From NCBI RefSeq assembly GCF_014764385.1, contig NZ_CP061714.1:558001-622000 (forward strand): 64,000 nt of DNA, in the 5' to 3' direction. The DNA comes from Luteimonas sp. MC1825. Its GTDB lineage: Bacteria; Pseudomonadota; Gammaproteobacteria; Xanthomonadales; Xanthomonadaceae. The position numbers and the translations under genes were made by a program. Positions 26,438-35,743 of this stretch are shown here, piece by piece (position 1 is the first letter of the stretch; each line of letters starts with the position of its first letter). Below the pieces are notes generated by a model that did not search any database, was not told where the DNA came from, and was given only the letters and a program-made list of their open reading frames with translations.

Positions 26438-27511
26438 ATGGATTCCCTGACCCAGATCGTTCTCGGCGCCGCCGTCGCCGCCGCCGTCGCGCCTGCGCGA
26501 CACCGTCGTGCGGCGCTGCTGGCCGGCGCCGCGCTCGGCACCTTGCCGGACCTCGACTCGCTGCCGATCGCCCTGCTCACCGACGATCCGGTGGCGATGA
26601 TGACGCTGCACCGCGGCGCCAGCCATTCGCTGTTCGTGCTGCCGCTGCTCGCCTGGGCGATCTGGACGTTCTTCCGGCACCGCGGCGGCCGCGTGGCCGA
26701 AGCGCCAGCGCGCTGGTTCTGGGCGATTCAGCTGGCGCTGGTCACCCACCCGCTGCTCGACGCCTTCACCGTATACGGCACGCAGCTGCTGTGGCCGCTG
26801 GCGACGCCGCCGGTGATGTGGTCCAGCGTGTTCATCATCGATCCGCTGTACACGGTGTGGCTGCTGCTGGCCTGCGCCGCGGCCTTCTTCCTGCGCGGGC
26901 GCGTGGCGGCGCAGCGTGCGCTGGTCGCCGGGCTGGTGCTGAGCACCGCCTACCTCGGCTGGTCACTGGCCGCCAAGGCGATGGTCGAGCGCGAAGCCGA
27001 CCGCGCGCTGGCTGCCATGGGGCTGGCCCACGCGCCGCGGTTCTCGGTGCCGATGCCGTTCACCACGCTGCTGTGGCGGGTGGTGGCGATGACGCCGACG
27101 GGCTACGTCGAGGGCTTCCGCTCGCTGGTCGCGGACGACGGTGCGATGCACTTCGAAGGTCATGCCTCCAACGTGCAGGCGCTGGCCGAGGCATCGCATG
27201 TCCCGGCGGTGGCGCGCCTGGCGTGGTTCAACCACGGCTTCATGCGTGCGCGCGACGTCGATGGCGAGCTGGTGCTCAGCGACCTGCGCATGGGCAACGA
27301 GCCCGACTATTTCTTCAACTTCGCGGTCGCGCGCCGCGGTGGGCCCTGGCAGGCCATCGCACCGCGGCAGCTGCGCGTCACGCGCGACCTGGCTGGCACG
27401 TGGGACACCACGTGGCAGCGCACCTGGCGGGACCCCGGCGCGTGCCTGTCGCCGTGTCAGGCGGCCTCGTACAGCGACGGCGCGACGCCGGCGGAGAGCG
27501 CGTCGAAATAG
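26438..27511 (+). CDS. YdjM-family membrane-bound metal-dependent hydrolase
   Basis: A 357-residue inner-membrane protein of the YdjM/DUF457 group (often called LexA-binding, membrane-bound metal-dependent hydrolase). The N terminus MDSLTQIVLGAAVAAAVAP and the conserved acidic/His motifs GTLPDLDSLP, MTLHRGASHSLFVLP and VTHPLLDAFTVYGTQLLWP are diagnostic. Four or five helices fill residues 1-190, then a soluble C-terminal domain of unknown role follows. Its last 55 bases overlap dusB tail to tail. Enzymatic activity in this family is largely unproven. Confidence 0.88.
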   Translation: MDSLTQIVLGAAVAAAVAPARHRRAALLAGAALGTLPDLDSLPIALLTDDPVAMMTLHRGASHSLFVLPLLAWAIWTFFRHRGGRVAEAPARWFWAIQLALVTHPLLDAFTVYGTQLLWPLATPPVMWSSVFIIDPLYTVWLLLACAAAFFLRGRVAAQRALVAGLVLSTAYLGWSLAAKAMVEREADRALAAMGLAHAPRFSVPMPFTTLLWRVVAMTPTGYVEGFRSLVADDGAMHFEGHASNVQALAEASHVPAVARLAWFNHGFMRARDVDGELVLSDLRMGNEPDYFFNFAVARRGGPWQAIAPRQLRVTRDLAGTWDTTWQRTWRDPGACLSPCQAASYSDGATPAESASK

Positions 27512-28455
27512 TCGCGGGTCAGGTCGATCTGCGCGCGCGCGGTCTCGGCGCGGTTCACCACCGCGCGGAACGCGGCGTTTTCGGGCCGGTCCTTCGCGTA
27601 CCAGCCGAGATGCTTGCGCGCGATGCGCACGCCCGACGGCTCGCCGTAGAACGCGTGCAGCGCCTCCAGATGCGCGATGAGGATGTCGCCGACCTCGCCC
27701 AGCGTGGGCGGCGGGAGGTGCGCGCCGGTCGCCAGGAAATGTGCGATCTCGCGGAAGATCCACGGCCGGCCCTGCGCCGCGCGCCCGACCATCACCGCGT
27801 CGCAGCCGGTGTGTGCGAGGACCGCGGCGGCCTTTTCGGGGGAGTCGATATCGCCATTGGCCAGCACCGGGATGGCCAGCCGCGACTTCACTTCCGCGAT
27901 GGTGTCGTACTCGGCGTTGCCGGTGTACTGCTGGTCGCGGGTGCGGCCGTGCACGGCGAGCGCGGCGATGCCGGCGTCCTCGGCGATGCGCGCGATGGCC
28001 ACGGCGTTGCGCTGGCCGGCTGCCCAGCCGGTGCGGATCTTCAGCGTCACCGGCACGTCGACGGCGGCGACCACGGCGGTGGCGATGCGCGCCACCAGCG
28101 CCTCGTCGCGCATGAGTGCCGAACCCGCCCAGGCATTGCAGACCTTTTTCGCCGGGCAGCCCATGTTGATGTCGATGACCTGCGCGCCGTGGTCCACGTT
28201 GTAGCGCGCGGCGTCGGCGAGCTGCGCGGGTTCGGTGCCGGCGATCTGCACGCCGACCGGATCGGGTTCGCCGGCGTGGTCCATGCGCCGCAGCGACTTC
28301 TCGGTGCTCCAGAAGCGCGGGTCGGAGATGGTCATCTCCGACATCGCCAGCCCGGCGCCCAGGCGCTTGCACAGCAGCCGGAACGGCTTGTCGGTGACCC
28401 CCGCCATGGGCGCCAGGACCACGTTCGGGGCGATGCTGTAGGGGCCGATGCGCAT
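27457..28455 (-). CDS. dusB: tRNA-dihydrouridine synthase B
   Basis: FMN-dependent reductase of uridine to dihydrouridine in the tRNA D-loop. The 332-residue protein follows E. coli DusB closely: VLAPMAGVTDKPFR, catalytic cysteine in DINMGCPAKKV, TLKIRTGW, AVHGRTRDQQYTG, PVLANGDIDSPEKA and GRAAQGRPWIF. ATG 28455 (MRIGPYSI) is the canonical start. It follows the ribokinase gene by 53 bases on the same strand. In some gammaproteobacteria dusB precedes fis, but here no fis follows. Confidence 0.96.
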   Translation of the reverse strand: MRIGPYSIAPNVVLAPMAGVTDKPFRLLCKRLGAGLAMSEMTISDPRFWSTEKSLRRMDHAGEPDPVGVQIAGTEPAQLADAARYNVDHGAQVIDINMGCPAKKVCNAWAGSALMRDEALVARIATAVVAAVDVPVTLKIRTGWAAGQRNAVAIARIAEDAGIAALAVHGRTRDQQYTGNAEYDTIAEVKSRLAIPVLANGDIDSPEKAAAVLAHTGCDAVMVGRAAQGRPWIFREIAHFLATGAHLPPPTLGEVGDILIAHLEALHAFYGEPSGVRIARKHLGWYAKDRPENAAFRAVVNRAETARAQIDLTRDYFDALSAGVAPSLYEAA

Positions 28456-28508
28456 GCCGGCATTGTCGCCGATCACCGCCGCGTCGGCAGGCGCGCGCCC
28501 TTCCGCGT

Positions 28509-29459
28509 TCAGGCGTCCGCGGGCAGCCGTGGCATGGCCGATGCGGCCCCCGGCAGGCGGGTGGCCTCGCCGGCGTAGCGGCAGGCGAAGGCGACATGGG
28601 CCGCGAACGGCGCCGGCGTGGCGCGTGCCAGCGACGCCGCCAGCGCGCCGTTGAAGGCATCACCGGCACCGGTGGTGTCGACCACCTCGACGCGCGTCGC
28701 CGCGGAGCGGTAGAAGGCAAGCGCGTCGCCACGCAGCTGGTCCTCGCGGTGCGAGACGAAGGCACCTGCCGCGCCCAGCGTCACCACCACCGTGCCGCGT
28801 GGCAGCAGCGCGCGGCACAGGCGATGGAGCTGCGCGTCGTCGCTGCGCGCCACGGCGTCGGCGTCGATGTCGTCGTCGCAGTGGTGGGCGAGCAGGGCGG
28901 CGAACTCGGTTTCGTTCGGCGTCAGCACATCGGCGACCGCCAGCAGTTCACGCGGCGCCGCGACGTTCGCGGGGGCCGGGTTCAGAAGGGTGGTGGCGCG
29001 CGCGGCACGCGCGACGCGCAGCGCCTCGAGCACGCTGGCGACGGGCGACTCCAGCTGCGCCAGCACCACCGCGGCGGCGGCGATCGCCGCGCCCTGCGCG
29101 GACACGAACGCCGCCGACAGCGCGGCGTTGGCGCCGGCACCGATGACGATGCTGTTGCGGCCGTCGCGGTCGACGTAGATGCCGGCAGTGCCGGTGGGCC
29201 TGTCCGTCGGCTGCGCGCGCAGGTCGATGCCGTCGCCGGCGGCCAGGCTGCGCGCGAGCGCGCCGCCGGGATCGTCGCCGAGCGCGCAGATGAAGGTGGT
29301 CGCGGCGCCCGTGCGTGCGCTGGCCGTGGCCTGGTTGAAGCCCTTGCCACCGGGGCCGCTGGCGTAGGCGCCGGCGCGGGTCTCACCCGGCCGGGGCAGG
29401 GCGTCGCAGCTCCAGACGTGGTCGACGTTGAACGAGCCGACGACGACAACGCTCGCCAT
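28509..29459 (-). CDS. rbsK: Ribokinase (PfkB family)
   Basis: Phosphorylates ribose to ribose 5-phosphate. The 316-residue protein has the first PfkB signature GPGGKGFNQATASARTGA and the second, DTTGAGDAFNGALAASLA, which holds the catalytic Asp and anion hole; NPAPANVA and LTPNETEF fit ribokinase among PfkB sugars. It begins ten bases after the nucleoside transporter gene on the same strand, so imported nucleosides may be hydrolysed and their ribose salvaged. No nucleoside hydrolase is in the window. Other pentose or nucleoside kinase roles are possible. Confidence 0.88.
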   Translation of the reverse strand: MASVVVVGSFNVDHVWSCDALPRPGETRAGAYASGPGGKGFNQATASARTGAATTFICALGDDPGGALARSLAAGDGIDLRAQPTDRPTGTAGIYVDRDGRNSIVIGAGANAALSAAFVSAQGAAIAAAAVVLAQLESPVASVLEALRVARAARATTLLNPAPANVAAPRELLAVADVLTPNETEFAALLAHHCDDDIDADAVARSDDAQLHRLCRALLPRGTVVVTLGAAGAFVSHREDQLRGDALAFYRSAATRVEVVDTTGAGDAFNGALAASLARATPAPFAAHVAFACRYAGEATRLPGAASAMPRLPADA

Positions 29460-29469
29460 GGCCGGGTCC

Positions 29470-30768
29470 TCAGGCGCCGATGTTGGTCAGCACGCCGGCG
29501 ATCGTGGCGGTCATCAACGTGGCCACCGTGCCGCCGAGCACCGCGCGCAGGCCGAACCGCGCCAGGTCGTGGCGGCGGTCCGGGGCCAGGCCGCCGATGC
29601 CGCCGATCTGGATCGCGATCGAGCTGAAGTTGGCGAAGCCGCACAGCGCGTAGGTCGCGATCAGCCGGCCTTCGCCGGTCAGCGAGACGCCTTCGACGCG
29701 GCCATTGACGATGTCGGCAAGCTGCAGGTAGGCGACGAATTCGTTGATCACCACCTTCTGCCCGATCAGCGAGCCGACGGTGCCGGCATCGGCCCACGGC
29801 ACGCCGATCAGCCAGGCCACCGGCGCCAGCACGTAGCCGAAGATCGCGGACAGGTCGGTGGGCTTGCCGATCATCGCCTGCAGGCCGGTGATCTCGCCGA
29901 GCCAGGTGAGCGGCGCGTTGATCATCGCGATCAGGGCGATGAAGGCGAGCAGCATGGCGCCGATGTTGAGCGCCAGCTTGAGGCCGTCGCCGGCGCCGGC
30001 GGCGGCGGCGTCGATGACGTTGCTGGTGGTCTTCTCGACCTCCATCTTCACCGTGCCGCGGGTCAGCGGTTCGCCGGTTTCGGGGATCAGGATCTTGGCG
30101 ATCACCAGCGTCGCCGGCGCGGCCATGATCGAGGCCGCGAGCAGGTGCTTGGCATAGAACGCCTGCTCCACCGGATCGCCCGCGCCGAGCATGCCCACGT
30201 AGGCGGCCAGCACGCCGCCGGCGATGTGCGCCATGCCGCCGATCATCATGGTGATCAGCTCGGATTCGGTCATGCGCGAAATGTAGGGGCGCACGGTCAG
30301 CGGCGCCTCGGTCTGGCCGATGAACACGCTGGCGCAGACGCTGGTGGTCTCCGCGCCCGACACGCGCATCACCTTGGTGATCGCCAGTGCCATGACGCGG
30401 ACGACGAACTGCATGATGCCCAGGTGGTAGAGCACCGCCATCAGCGAGGCGAAGAAGATGATGGTCGGCAGCACCTGGAAGGCGAAGATGAAGCCGTAGG
30501 TCTGCACGTCCATCAGGCTGCCGAAGATGAACTCCGAGCCGGCATTGACGAACCCGAGGATGCGCACGAACAGCTGGCCGAGCCAGTCGAAGACTTCGCG
30601 CCCGCCCGGCACCAGGATCACCAGCGTGGCGAACGCGATCTGCAGCGTCACGCCGGTCGCCACCAGCTTCCAGTCGACCCGTCCGCGGTTGTTCGAGAAC
30701 AGCCAGGTGAAGGCGATCAGTACGACCAGTCCGAACAGGCCGAAGCCGACGCGCGACAATACTTCCAT
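29470..30768 (-). CDS. Concentrative nucleoside transporter (CNT/NupC family)
   Basis: Cation-coupled nucleoside uptake across the inner membrane. The 432-residue product has the CNT core motifs: FVNAGSEFIFGSL, FQVLPTIIFFASLMAVLYHLG, VFIGQTEAPLTVRPYI (nucleoside-binding loop), MTESELITMMIGGMAHIAGG and LCGFANFSSIAIQIGGIGGL near the end. About 8-10 membrane helices are visible. It is transcribed immediately before a ribokinase gene, indicating ribonucleoside salvage. The motif set is like vcCNT and human CNT3; specificity cannot be fixed. Confidence 0.94.
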   Translation of the reverse strand: MEVLSRVGFGLFGLVVLIAFTWLFSNNRGRVDWKLVATGVTLQIAFATLVILVPGGREVFDWLGQLFVRILGFVNAGSEFIFGSLMDVQTYGFIFAFQVLPTIIFFASLMAVLYHLGIMQFVVRVMALAITKVMRVSGAETTSVCASVFIGQTEAPLTVRPYISRMTESELITMMIGGMAHIAGGVLAAYVGMLGAGDPVEQAFYAKHLLAASIMAAPATLVIAKILIPETGEPLTRGTVKMEVEKTTSNVIDAAAAGAGDGLKLALNIGAMLLAFIALIAMINAPLTWLGEITGLQAMIGKPTDLSAIFGYVLAPVAWLIGVPWADAGTVGSLIGQKVVINEFVAYLQLADIVNGRVEGVSLTGEGRLIATYALCGFANFSSIAIQIGGIGGLAPDRRHDLARFGLRAVLGGTVATLMTATIAGVLTNIGA

Positions 30769-30848
30769 CCTGACCCCGTTCCCCGGACAGCCGCGGGTGC
30801 GCGGCGACGGGGCAGACTAGTTCACGCCGGCGGTGCCGGCAACCGCGG

Positions 30849-31985
30849 TCAGGCGTCGCGGGCGGCGATGCGGTTGCCGCCGGTGGCCTTGGCCTGCTTG
30901 AGCCGGCGGTCTGCACAGCCCAGCAGCGCCGAGGTGTTGCCGCCGTCGTGCGGCCAGGCGGCCAGCCCGGCACTGAACGTGAACGCGAATGCGTCGCTGC
31001 CACGCTCCGGCAGGAACGGACGCTCCGCGAGGTCGCGCCGCAGGCGGTCCAGGCGTTCCCAGGCACTGCCCACCGGGCACTGCAGCACGAGCACGAACTC
31101 CTGGCCACCGATCCGGGCGAGGTGTTCGTCGGTGGCCAGCACGCCGCTCATGGTGGCGGCAATGTGGCGCAGGGCGCGATCGCCCACCTCCGCACCGGCC
31201 TCGTCGTTGACGCGCTTGAACCGGTCGATGTCGAGGAGCACCAGGGTGAGCGAGGCGCCGGCGTTGCGCGCGGCGGCGAACACATGCGGCATGCGCTGCA
31301 GCAGCCATGAGCGATTGGGCAGGCCGGTCAGGCCGTCGTGCCCGGACAACTCGACCAGGCGCTGCATGCGATGCACCACGGTGGCCGCCAGTCCGGTGGC
31401 GATCACCAGCAGCAGCAACCGCCAGGCCTGCCCGCCCATCCCGACCGCGCCATGCTCCGGTGACAGCAGCGCGTCGTGCGCGGGCGCGGCAGCCAGCAGC
31501 ACCGCCAACAGGAGCGTGTACTGCGCGATCGCCAGCGCGCCGACGAACAGCGTGAGGCGGCCGTTGTTGCGCAGGGCCGTGAACCAGATCGCGATCAGGT
31601 AGAAGCACCAGGCCACCGGGTTGGCCAGGCCGGCCACGGGGTCTTCCAGCGCCAGCAACGCGAGCGCGGCCGAGGTCAGGGTCACGTCCCAGGCGCCGGT
31701 GGCGTAGGGCAGCCACGGCCAGCGGCGCGCGTGCCGCGCCAGGGCGAGCCACAGCATCGCCATGCCATTGGCCAGCACCGCCACGCCCAGGGCCAGCAGC
31801 ACCCGCCGGGTACCGGCCCCGGTGGCCGCGGCCACCAGCGGCAGCAGCAGGATCAACGCCGACAGCGCCGCCCGCACCCGGGCGACCAGGAGTTCCCCCG
31901 ATGCGCCAAGCTCGCGCATGAGTTCGTCCGGCGGCACCAGCAGGCGCTGCAGCGTGTCGCGGATCCGGATTTCGCTGGCATGCAT
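30849..31985 (-). CDS. Membrane GGDEF-domain protein with altered GGQEF motif
   Basis: A 378-residue protein with an N-terminal membrane domain of about six helices (about residues 35-195) and a C-terminal GGDEF domain (about 215-378). The domain shows LSGHDGLTGLPNRSWLLQRM and LVLLDIDRFKRVND with the first metal Asp. The signature is G293-G294-Q295-E296-F297: the third residue, normally Asp or Glu and needed for metal binding and catalysis in characterised enzymes, is Gln. No RxxD inhibitory site precedes it. It may be inactive or act as a binding module. Start ATG 31985 fits the domain layout. Confidence 0.87.
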   Translation of the reverse strand: MHASEIRIRDTLQRLLVPPDELMRELGASGELLVARVRAALSALILLLPLVAAATGAGTRRVLLALGVAVLANGMAMLWLALARHARRWPWLPYATGAWDVTLTSAALALLALEDPVAGLANPVAWCFYLIAIWFTALRNNGRLTLFVGALAIAQYTLLLAVLLAAAPAHDALLSPEHGAVGMGGQAWRLLLLVIATGLAATVVHRMQRLVELSGHDGLTGLPNRSWLLQRMPHVFAAARNAGASLTLVLLDIDRFKRVNDEAGAEVGDRALRHIAATMSGVLATDEHLARIGGQEFVLVLQCPVGSAWERLDRLRRDLAERPFLPERGSDAFAFTFSAGLAAWPHDGGNTSALLGCADRRLKQAKATGGNRIAARDA

Positions 31986-32036
31986 CGGTCTGTGTCCCCC
32001 ACATCCGGGCTGCAGGATAGCGCGCCGCGCCGCGCG

Positions 32037-32042
32037 TACACT
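32037..32042 (+). promoter_or_regulatory. -10-like box of the aldo-keto reductase gene
   Basis: TACACT lies 30 bases before the ATG at 32072 with AGCAG-type ribosome-binding bases in between. No good -35 box is seen at the right distance. Confidence 0.3.
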
Positions 32043-32071
32043 GCGGCGTTCGAGAAGGCTGGAGCAGCGCG

Positions 32072-33043
32072 ATGGACTACCGCAGGCTTGGCGCGTCAGG
32101 ACTCGCGCTGTCGGCGCTCTCGCTGGGCGCGTGGACGACGTTCGGTGCCGGCATCGGGCGTGGCGCGGCACGCGACCTGGTGGCCGCCGCCTGGGACCAC
32201 GGCATCAACTTCTTCGACAACGCCGAGGGCTACGCCAACGGCGAGGCCGAGCGGGTGATGGGCGACGTGATCGCCGACCTGCGCCTGCCGCGCGACGGGT
32301 TCGCGGTGTCGAGCAAGGTGATGTTCGGGTCCGCCGCCGATCCGCTGCCCATGCAGCGCGGGCTGTCGCGCAAGCATGTGCACGATGCCTGCCACGGCGC
32401 GCTCAGGCGCCTGCGCGTCGACTACCTTGATCTGTACTTCTGCCACCGCCCCGATCCCGACGTGCCGGTGGCGGAAACCGTGGCCGCGATGGACGCGCTG
32501 ATCCGCCAGGGCAAGGTGCTGTACTGGGGCACCTCGGAGTGGCCGGCGGCGCTGGTGCGCGAGGCGCATGCGGTGGCGCGTGCCCACCACCTGCACGCGC
32601 CCTCCATGGAGCAGCCACAGTACAACCTGCTTCATCGCCGTCGCGTGGAACTGGAGTACGCCCCGCTGTACGCCGAGTTCGGCATGGGCGCCACGGTGTG
32701 GTCGCCGCTCGCGTCGGGCCTGCTTACAGGGAAGTATGGCGCCGGCATTCCGGAGGACAGCCGGCTCGGGCGTGATCCCGGCCTGGCGCGCATGGTCATC
32801 GAAGGCGACGGCGAGGCTCACCGTGTCGCGCGCGCGCAGCGCTTCGCCGCGCTCGCCGCGGAACTGGGCGTGGCGCCCGCCGCGTTGGCGATTGCCTGGT
32901 GCCTGCGCAATCCGCACGTGTCCACGGTGCTGCTGGGCGCGAGCCGGGTCGGGCAGCTGTTGGAGAACCTCGGCGCACTTGCGCTGGCCAATCGCCTGGA
33001 TGATGCCGCGTTCGCGCGCGCCGAGGCGGTCACCGCGGGCTGA
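32072..33043 (+). CDS. Aldo/keto reductase (potassium-channel beta-subunit-like)
   Basis: NADPH-dependent carbonyl reductase, 323 residues, TIM barrel. The catalytic tetrad is recognisable: Asp and Tyr in [14 protein letters not shown], Lys in VSSKVMFG and His in [10 protein letters not shown]. The cofactor end shows [14 protein letters not shown] and [18 protein letters not shown]. The overall pattern ([28 protein letters not shown]) places it in the AKR6/YghZ-like group. It is divergent from the GGDEF gene. The physiological substrate is unknown. Confidence 0.93.
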   Translation: MDYRRLGASGLALSALSLGAWTTFGAGIGRGAARDLVAAAWDHGINFFDNAEGYANGEAERVMGDVIADLRLPRDGFAVSSKVMFGSAADPLPMQRGLSRKHVHDACHGALRRLRVDYLDLYFCHRPDPDVPVAETVAAMDALIRQGKVLYWGTSEWPAALVREAHAVARAHHLHAPSMEQPQYNLLHRRRVELEYAPLYAEFGMGATVWSPLASGLLTGKYGAGIPEDSRLGRDPGLARMVIEGDGEAHRVARAQRFAALAAELGVAPAALAIAWCLRNPHVSTVLLGASRVGQLLENLGALALANRLDDAAFARAEAVTAG

Positions 33044-33080
33044 GGGCTTGTCGGGTCACAGATGGCGTCGGGGCGCCGTC

Positions 33081-33086
33081 TATACT
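33081..33086 (+). promoter_or_regulatory. -10 box of the qmcA-nfeD operon
   Basis: TATACT lies 34 bases before the qmcA ATG, followed by GGGGAG (33101-33106) as ribosome-binding site. The -35 region is poor, so an activator or an extended contact may be used. Confidence 0.4.
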
Positions 33087-33114
33087 CCAGATCAACAACT
33101 GGGGAGTGTGTGCA

Positions 33115-34077
33115 ATGGCCGGTGGAACCTTCATCGCAGCGGTACTGGCGGTCGCGTTCATCGTGTTCTTCTTCAAGATGGTCCGCATCGTGCCGCAGGG
33201 CTTCGAGTGGACGGTCGAGCGCTTCGGCAAGTACACCCACACACTGTCGCCGGGCCTGCACCTGCTGATCCCGGTGATGCAGGCCATCGGCCGCAAGGTC
33301 AACGTGATGGAACAGGTCCTGGACGTGCCCTCGCAGGAGGTCATCACCAAGGACAACGCGGTGGTGAAGGTTGACGGCGTGGTGTTCTTCCAGGTGCTCG
33401 ATGCCGCGAAGGCCGCCTACGAGGTGTCCAACCTCGAGATCGCCACTATCGCGCTGGTGCAGACCAACATCCGCACCGTGATCGGCTCGATGGACCTGGA
33501 CGAGTCGCTGTCCAACCGCGAGACCATCAACGCCCAGCTGCTCAACGTGGTCGACCACGCCACCAATCCCTGGGGCATCAAGGTCACCCGCATCGAGATC
33601 CGCGACATCCAGCCGCCGCGCGACCTGATCGATTCCATGGGCCGGCAGATGAAGGCCGAGCGCGACCGTCGCGCGGTGATCCTGGAAGCCGAAGGCCATC
33701 GCAGCTCGGCGATCCTGCGCGCCGAGGGCGAGAAGCAGGCGGCGATCCTGCAGGCCGAAGGCGAGCGCGAGGCCGCCTACCGCGAGGCCGAGGCGCGCGA
33801 GCGCCTGGCCGAGGCCGAGGCCAAGGCCACCGAGATGGTGTCCAACGCGATCGCCGCCGGCGACGTGCAGGCGATCAACTACTTCATCGCGCAGAAATAC
33901 GTGGAGGCGTTCCGCGAACTGGCCACCGCGCCCAATGCCAAGTTCGTGATGATGCCGATGGAGACCAGCGGCATCATCGGCTCGATCGCCGGCATCGCCG
34001 AACTGGGCAAGGAAGCGCTGGGCAAGCAGCAGGTCGACACGCGCGCGCGGATCGACGCCAAGCGCGGCGGGGCCTGA
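33115..34077 (+). CDS. qmcA: SPFH/stomatin-family membrane protein (QmcA-like)
   Basis: Membrane-anchored prohibitin-like scaffold linked to membrane protein quality control (family knowledge). The 320-residue protein has one N-terminal helix ([15 protein letters not shown]), an SPFH domain starting [19 protein letters not shown], the strongly conserved [18 protein letters not shown], and a long Glu/Ala/Arg-rich coiled coil (about 185-260; [20 protein letters not shown]). The ATG at 33115 has GGGGAG eight bases upstream. The next gene, encoding an NfeD protein, starts three bases after its stop, the usual SPFH-NfeD operon (E. coli qmcA-ybbJ). Confidence 0.95.
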   Translation: MAGGTFIAAVLAVAFIVFFFKMVRIVPQGFEWTVERFGKYTHTLSPGLHLLIPVMQAIGRKVNVMEQVLDVPSQEVITKDNAVVKVDGVVFFQVLDAAKAAYEVSNLEIATIALVQTNIRTVIGSMDLDESLSNRETINAQLLNVVDHATNPWGIKVTRIEIRDIQPPRDLIDSMGRQMKAERDRRAVILEAEGHRSSAILRAEGEKQAAILQAEGEREAAYREAEARERLAEAEAKATEMVSNAIAAGDVQAINYFIAQKYVEAFRELATAPNAKFVMMPMETSGIIGSIAGIAELGKEALGKQQVDTRARIDAKRGGA

Positions 34078-34080
34078 GCC

Positions 34081-34521
34081 ATGCGCTGGGGCGCCGATAC
34101 CACCGTCTGGGCCGCGATCGCGCTGGTGCTGATCGCGGCCGAGACCTTCATGCCGGGTGCGTTCCTGCTGTGGATGGGCATCGCCGCGGCGCTGGTCTGG
34201 CTGGTCGTGCTGCTGGTGCCGGGCCTCAGCATGCTGGCCCAGGTGATCCTGTTCGTCGTGCTGAGCGTGGTCGCGGTGCTGGCCTACAGGAAATGGTTCC
34301 GCCGTCGCGAGCGCCCCAGCGACCGGCCGCTGCTGAACCGGCGTGCCGACCAGCTGGTCGGCCGCGTGGTGCCGCTCGACCACGCCATCGTCGGTGGCCG
34401 CGGACGGGTCAAGATCGACGACGCATACTGGGTCGTCCGCGGCGTGGAGCTGCCGGCCGGCACCCTGGTGCGGGTGGTGGGCAGCGACGGCATGGTGCTC
34501 GAGGTCCTGCTGGCGGAGTGA
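34081..34521 (+). CDS. NfeD-like membrane protein
   Basis: Short NfeD (YbbJ-like) partner of the SPFH protein, 146 residues. Three hydrophobic segments (about 8-27, 28-48, 52-70) precede a cytosolic OB-fold domain (about 85-146; [38 protein letters not shown]). It starts three bases after qmcA, so translation is probably coupled. In related systems the pair forms a membrane complex; the protease part of long NfeD forms is absent. Confidence 0.93.
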   Translation: MRWGADTTVWAAIALVLIAAETFMPGAFLLWMGIAAALVWLVVLLVPGLSMLAQVILFVVLSVVAVLAYRKWFRRRERPSDRPLLNRRADQLVGRVVPLDHAIVGGRGRVKIDDAYWVVRGVELPAGTLVRVVGSDGMVLEVLLAE

Positions 34522-34537
34522 AGTATCCGCCGCGGGC

Positions 34538-34546
34538 TGGGATAAT
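34538..34546 (+). promoter_or_regulatory. Extended -10 promoter of gcvT
   Basis: TGGGATAAT is an extended -10 element (TG-n-GATAAT) 28 bases before the gcvT ATG. AGGAG (34562-34566) follows at ribosome-binding distance. No clear -35 box is needed for this promoter type. No glycine riboswitch fits in the 52-base gap. Confidence 0.5.
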
Positions 34547-34573
34547 GCGCGGTCACCGACCAGGAGCCGCGCC

Positions 34574-35674
34574 ATGACCCGCAAGACGATCCTCAACGAC
34601 GCCCACCGCAGCGCCGGTGCGAAGATGGTGGACTTCGGCGGCTGGGACATGCCGCTCAACTATGGCTCGCAGATCGACGAGCACCACCAGGTGCGCCGCG
34701 ATGCCGGCATGTTCGACGTCTCGCACATGACGGTGGTCGACCTGCACGGGGCCCGGGTCAAGGACTTCCTGCGCCACTTGGTGGCCAACTCGGTCGACAA
34801 GCTCAAGGTCACCGGCAAGGCGCTCTACACCTGCATGCTCAATCCGCAGGGTGGCGTGATCGACGACCTGATCGTCTACTACCTCGGTGACGACTTCTAT
34901 CGCCTGGTGGTCAATGCCTCCACGCGTGACAAGGACCTGGCGTGGATCGGCGGCCAGGCCGGGCCGTTCGACATCGAGGTCCGCGAGCGCGATGACCTGG
35001 CGATGATCGCGGTGCAGGGCCCGAACGCACGCGACAAGGTGCTGGGCCTCATCGACGAGAGCGACCGCGCGGCGGTCGCCAAGCTCGCCAAGTTCGCCGC
35101 GCGCGACGTGCAGGCGGCCACGGGCGCGCCGTTGTTCGTTGCACGCACGGGCTACACCGGCGAGGACGGCTTTGAGGTGGTCATGGCGCAGGAGCACGCG
35201 GTGGCGTTCTGGGATGCGCTGCTGGCGGCCGGCGTGGCGCCCGCCGGGCTCGGCGCGCGCGACACGCTGCGCCTCGAAGCCGGCATGGGCCTGTACGGCC
35301 AGGACATGGACGAATCGGTGAGCCCGCTGGAAGCGTCGCTGGCGTGGACCGTGTCCTTCGACGAGGGTCGCGACTTCATCGGCCGCGCGGCGCTGGAGTC
35401 GCAGCGCGACGCGGGCGACGCGCGGCAGATGATCGCCGTGGTGATGGACGACAAGGGCGTGCTGCGCCACGGCCAGAAGGTGGTCGCGGGCAACGGCGAG
35501 GGCGAGATCCTCTCGGGCACGTTCGCACCCACGCTGGGCAAGGCGATCGCGTTCGCGCGCGTGCCGGCGGGCGAGCCGGGCGAGGTGCGCGTCGACATCC
35601 GCGGCCGCGAGGTGCCGCTGCGCGTGGTGCAGGCGCCGTTCGTCCGCGATGGCAAGGCACGCGACGGGATTTGA
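34574..35674 (+). CDS. gcvT: Glycine cleavage system T protein (aminomethyltransferase)
   Basis: Transfers the aminomethyl carbon of glycine from lipoylated GcvH to tetrahydrofolate, releasing ammonia. The 366-residue protein has the family pattern: [45 protein letters not shown] (folate region), [20 protein letters not shown] and [15 protein letters not shown]. The start has AGGAG seven bases upstream. gcvH lies 69 bases downstream. gcvP is not in the window, so the third specific subunit is encoded elsewhere. Confidence 0.97.
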   Translation: MTRKTILNDAHRSAGAKMVDFGGWDMPLNYGSQIDEHHQVRRDAGMFDVSHMTVVDLHGARVKDFLRHLVANSVDKLKVTGKALYTCMLNPQGGVIDDLIVYYLGDDFYRLVVNASTRDKDLAWIGGQAGPFDIEVRERDDLAMIAVQGPNARDKVLGLIDESDRAAVAKLAKFAARDVQAATGAPLFVARTGYTGEDGFEVVMAQEHAVAFWDALLAAGVAPAGLGARDTLRLEAGMGLYGQDMDESVSPLEASLAWTVSFDEGRDFIGRAALESQRDAGDARQMIAVVMDDKGVLRHGQKVVAGNGEGEILSGTFAPTLGKAIAFARVPAGEPGEVRVDIRGREVPLRVVQAPFVRDGKARDGI

Positions 35675-35701
35675 TGCGCCCGGCCCGGCCTTCGCTAAAC
35701 T
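35671..35701 (+). promoter_or_regulatory. Possible promoter of gcvH
   Basis: TTGATG (35671-35676) and TAAACT (35696-35701) are 19 bases apart, a little long. The pair lies 42 bases before the gcvH ATG and would allow gcvH expression independent of gcvT. Confidence 0.35.
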
Positions 35702-35743
35702 AGCCCCCCACTTCCCCAGTCAGCCGTATCCGGAGCACAAGCC

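Noticed and set aside
34522..34573. Glycine riboswitch before gcvT
   Set aside because: The gap is only 52 bases and contains just an extended -10 box and ribosome-binding site.
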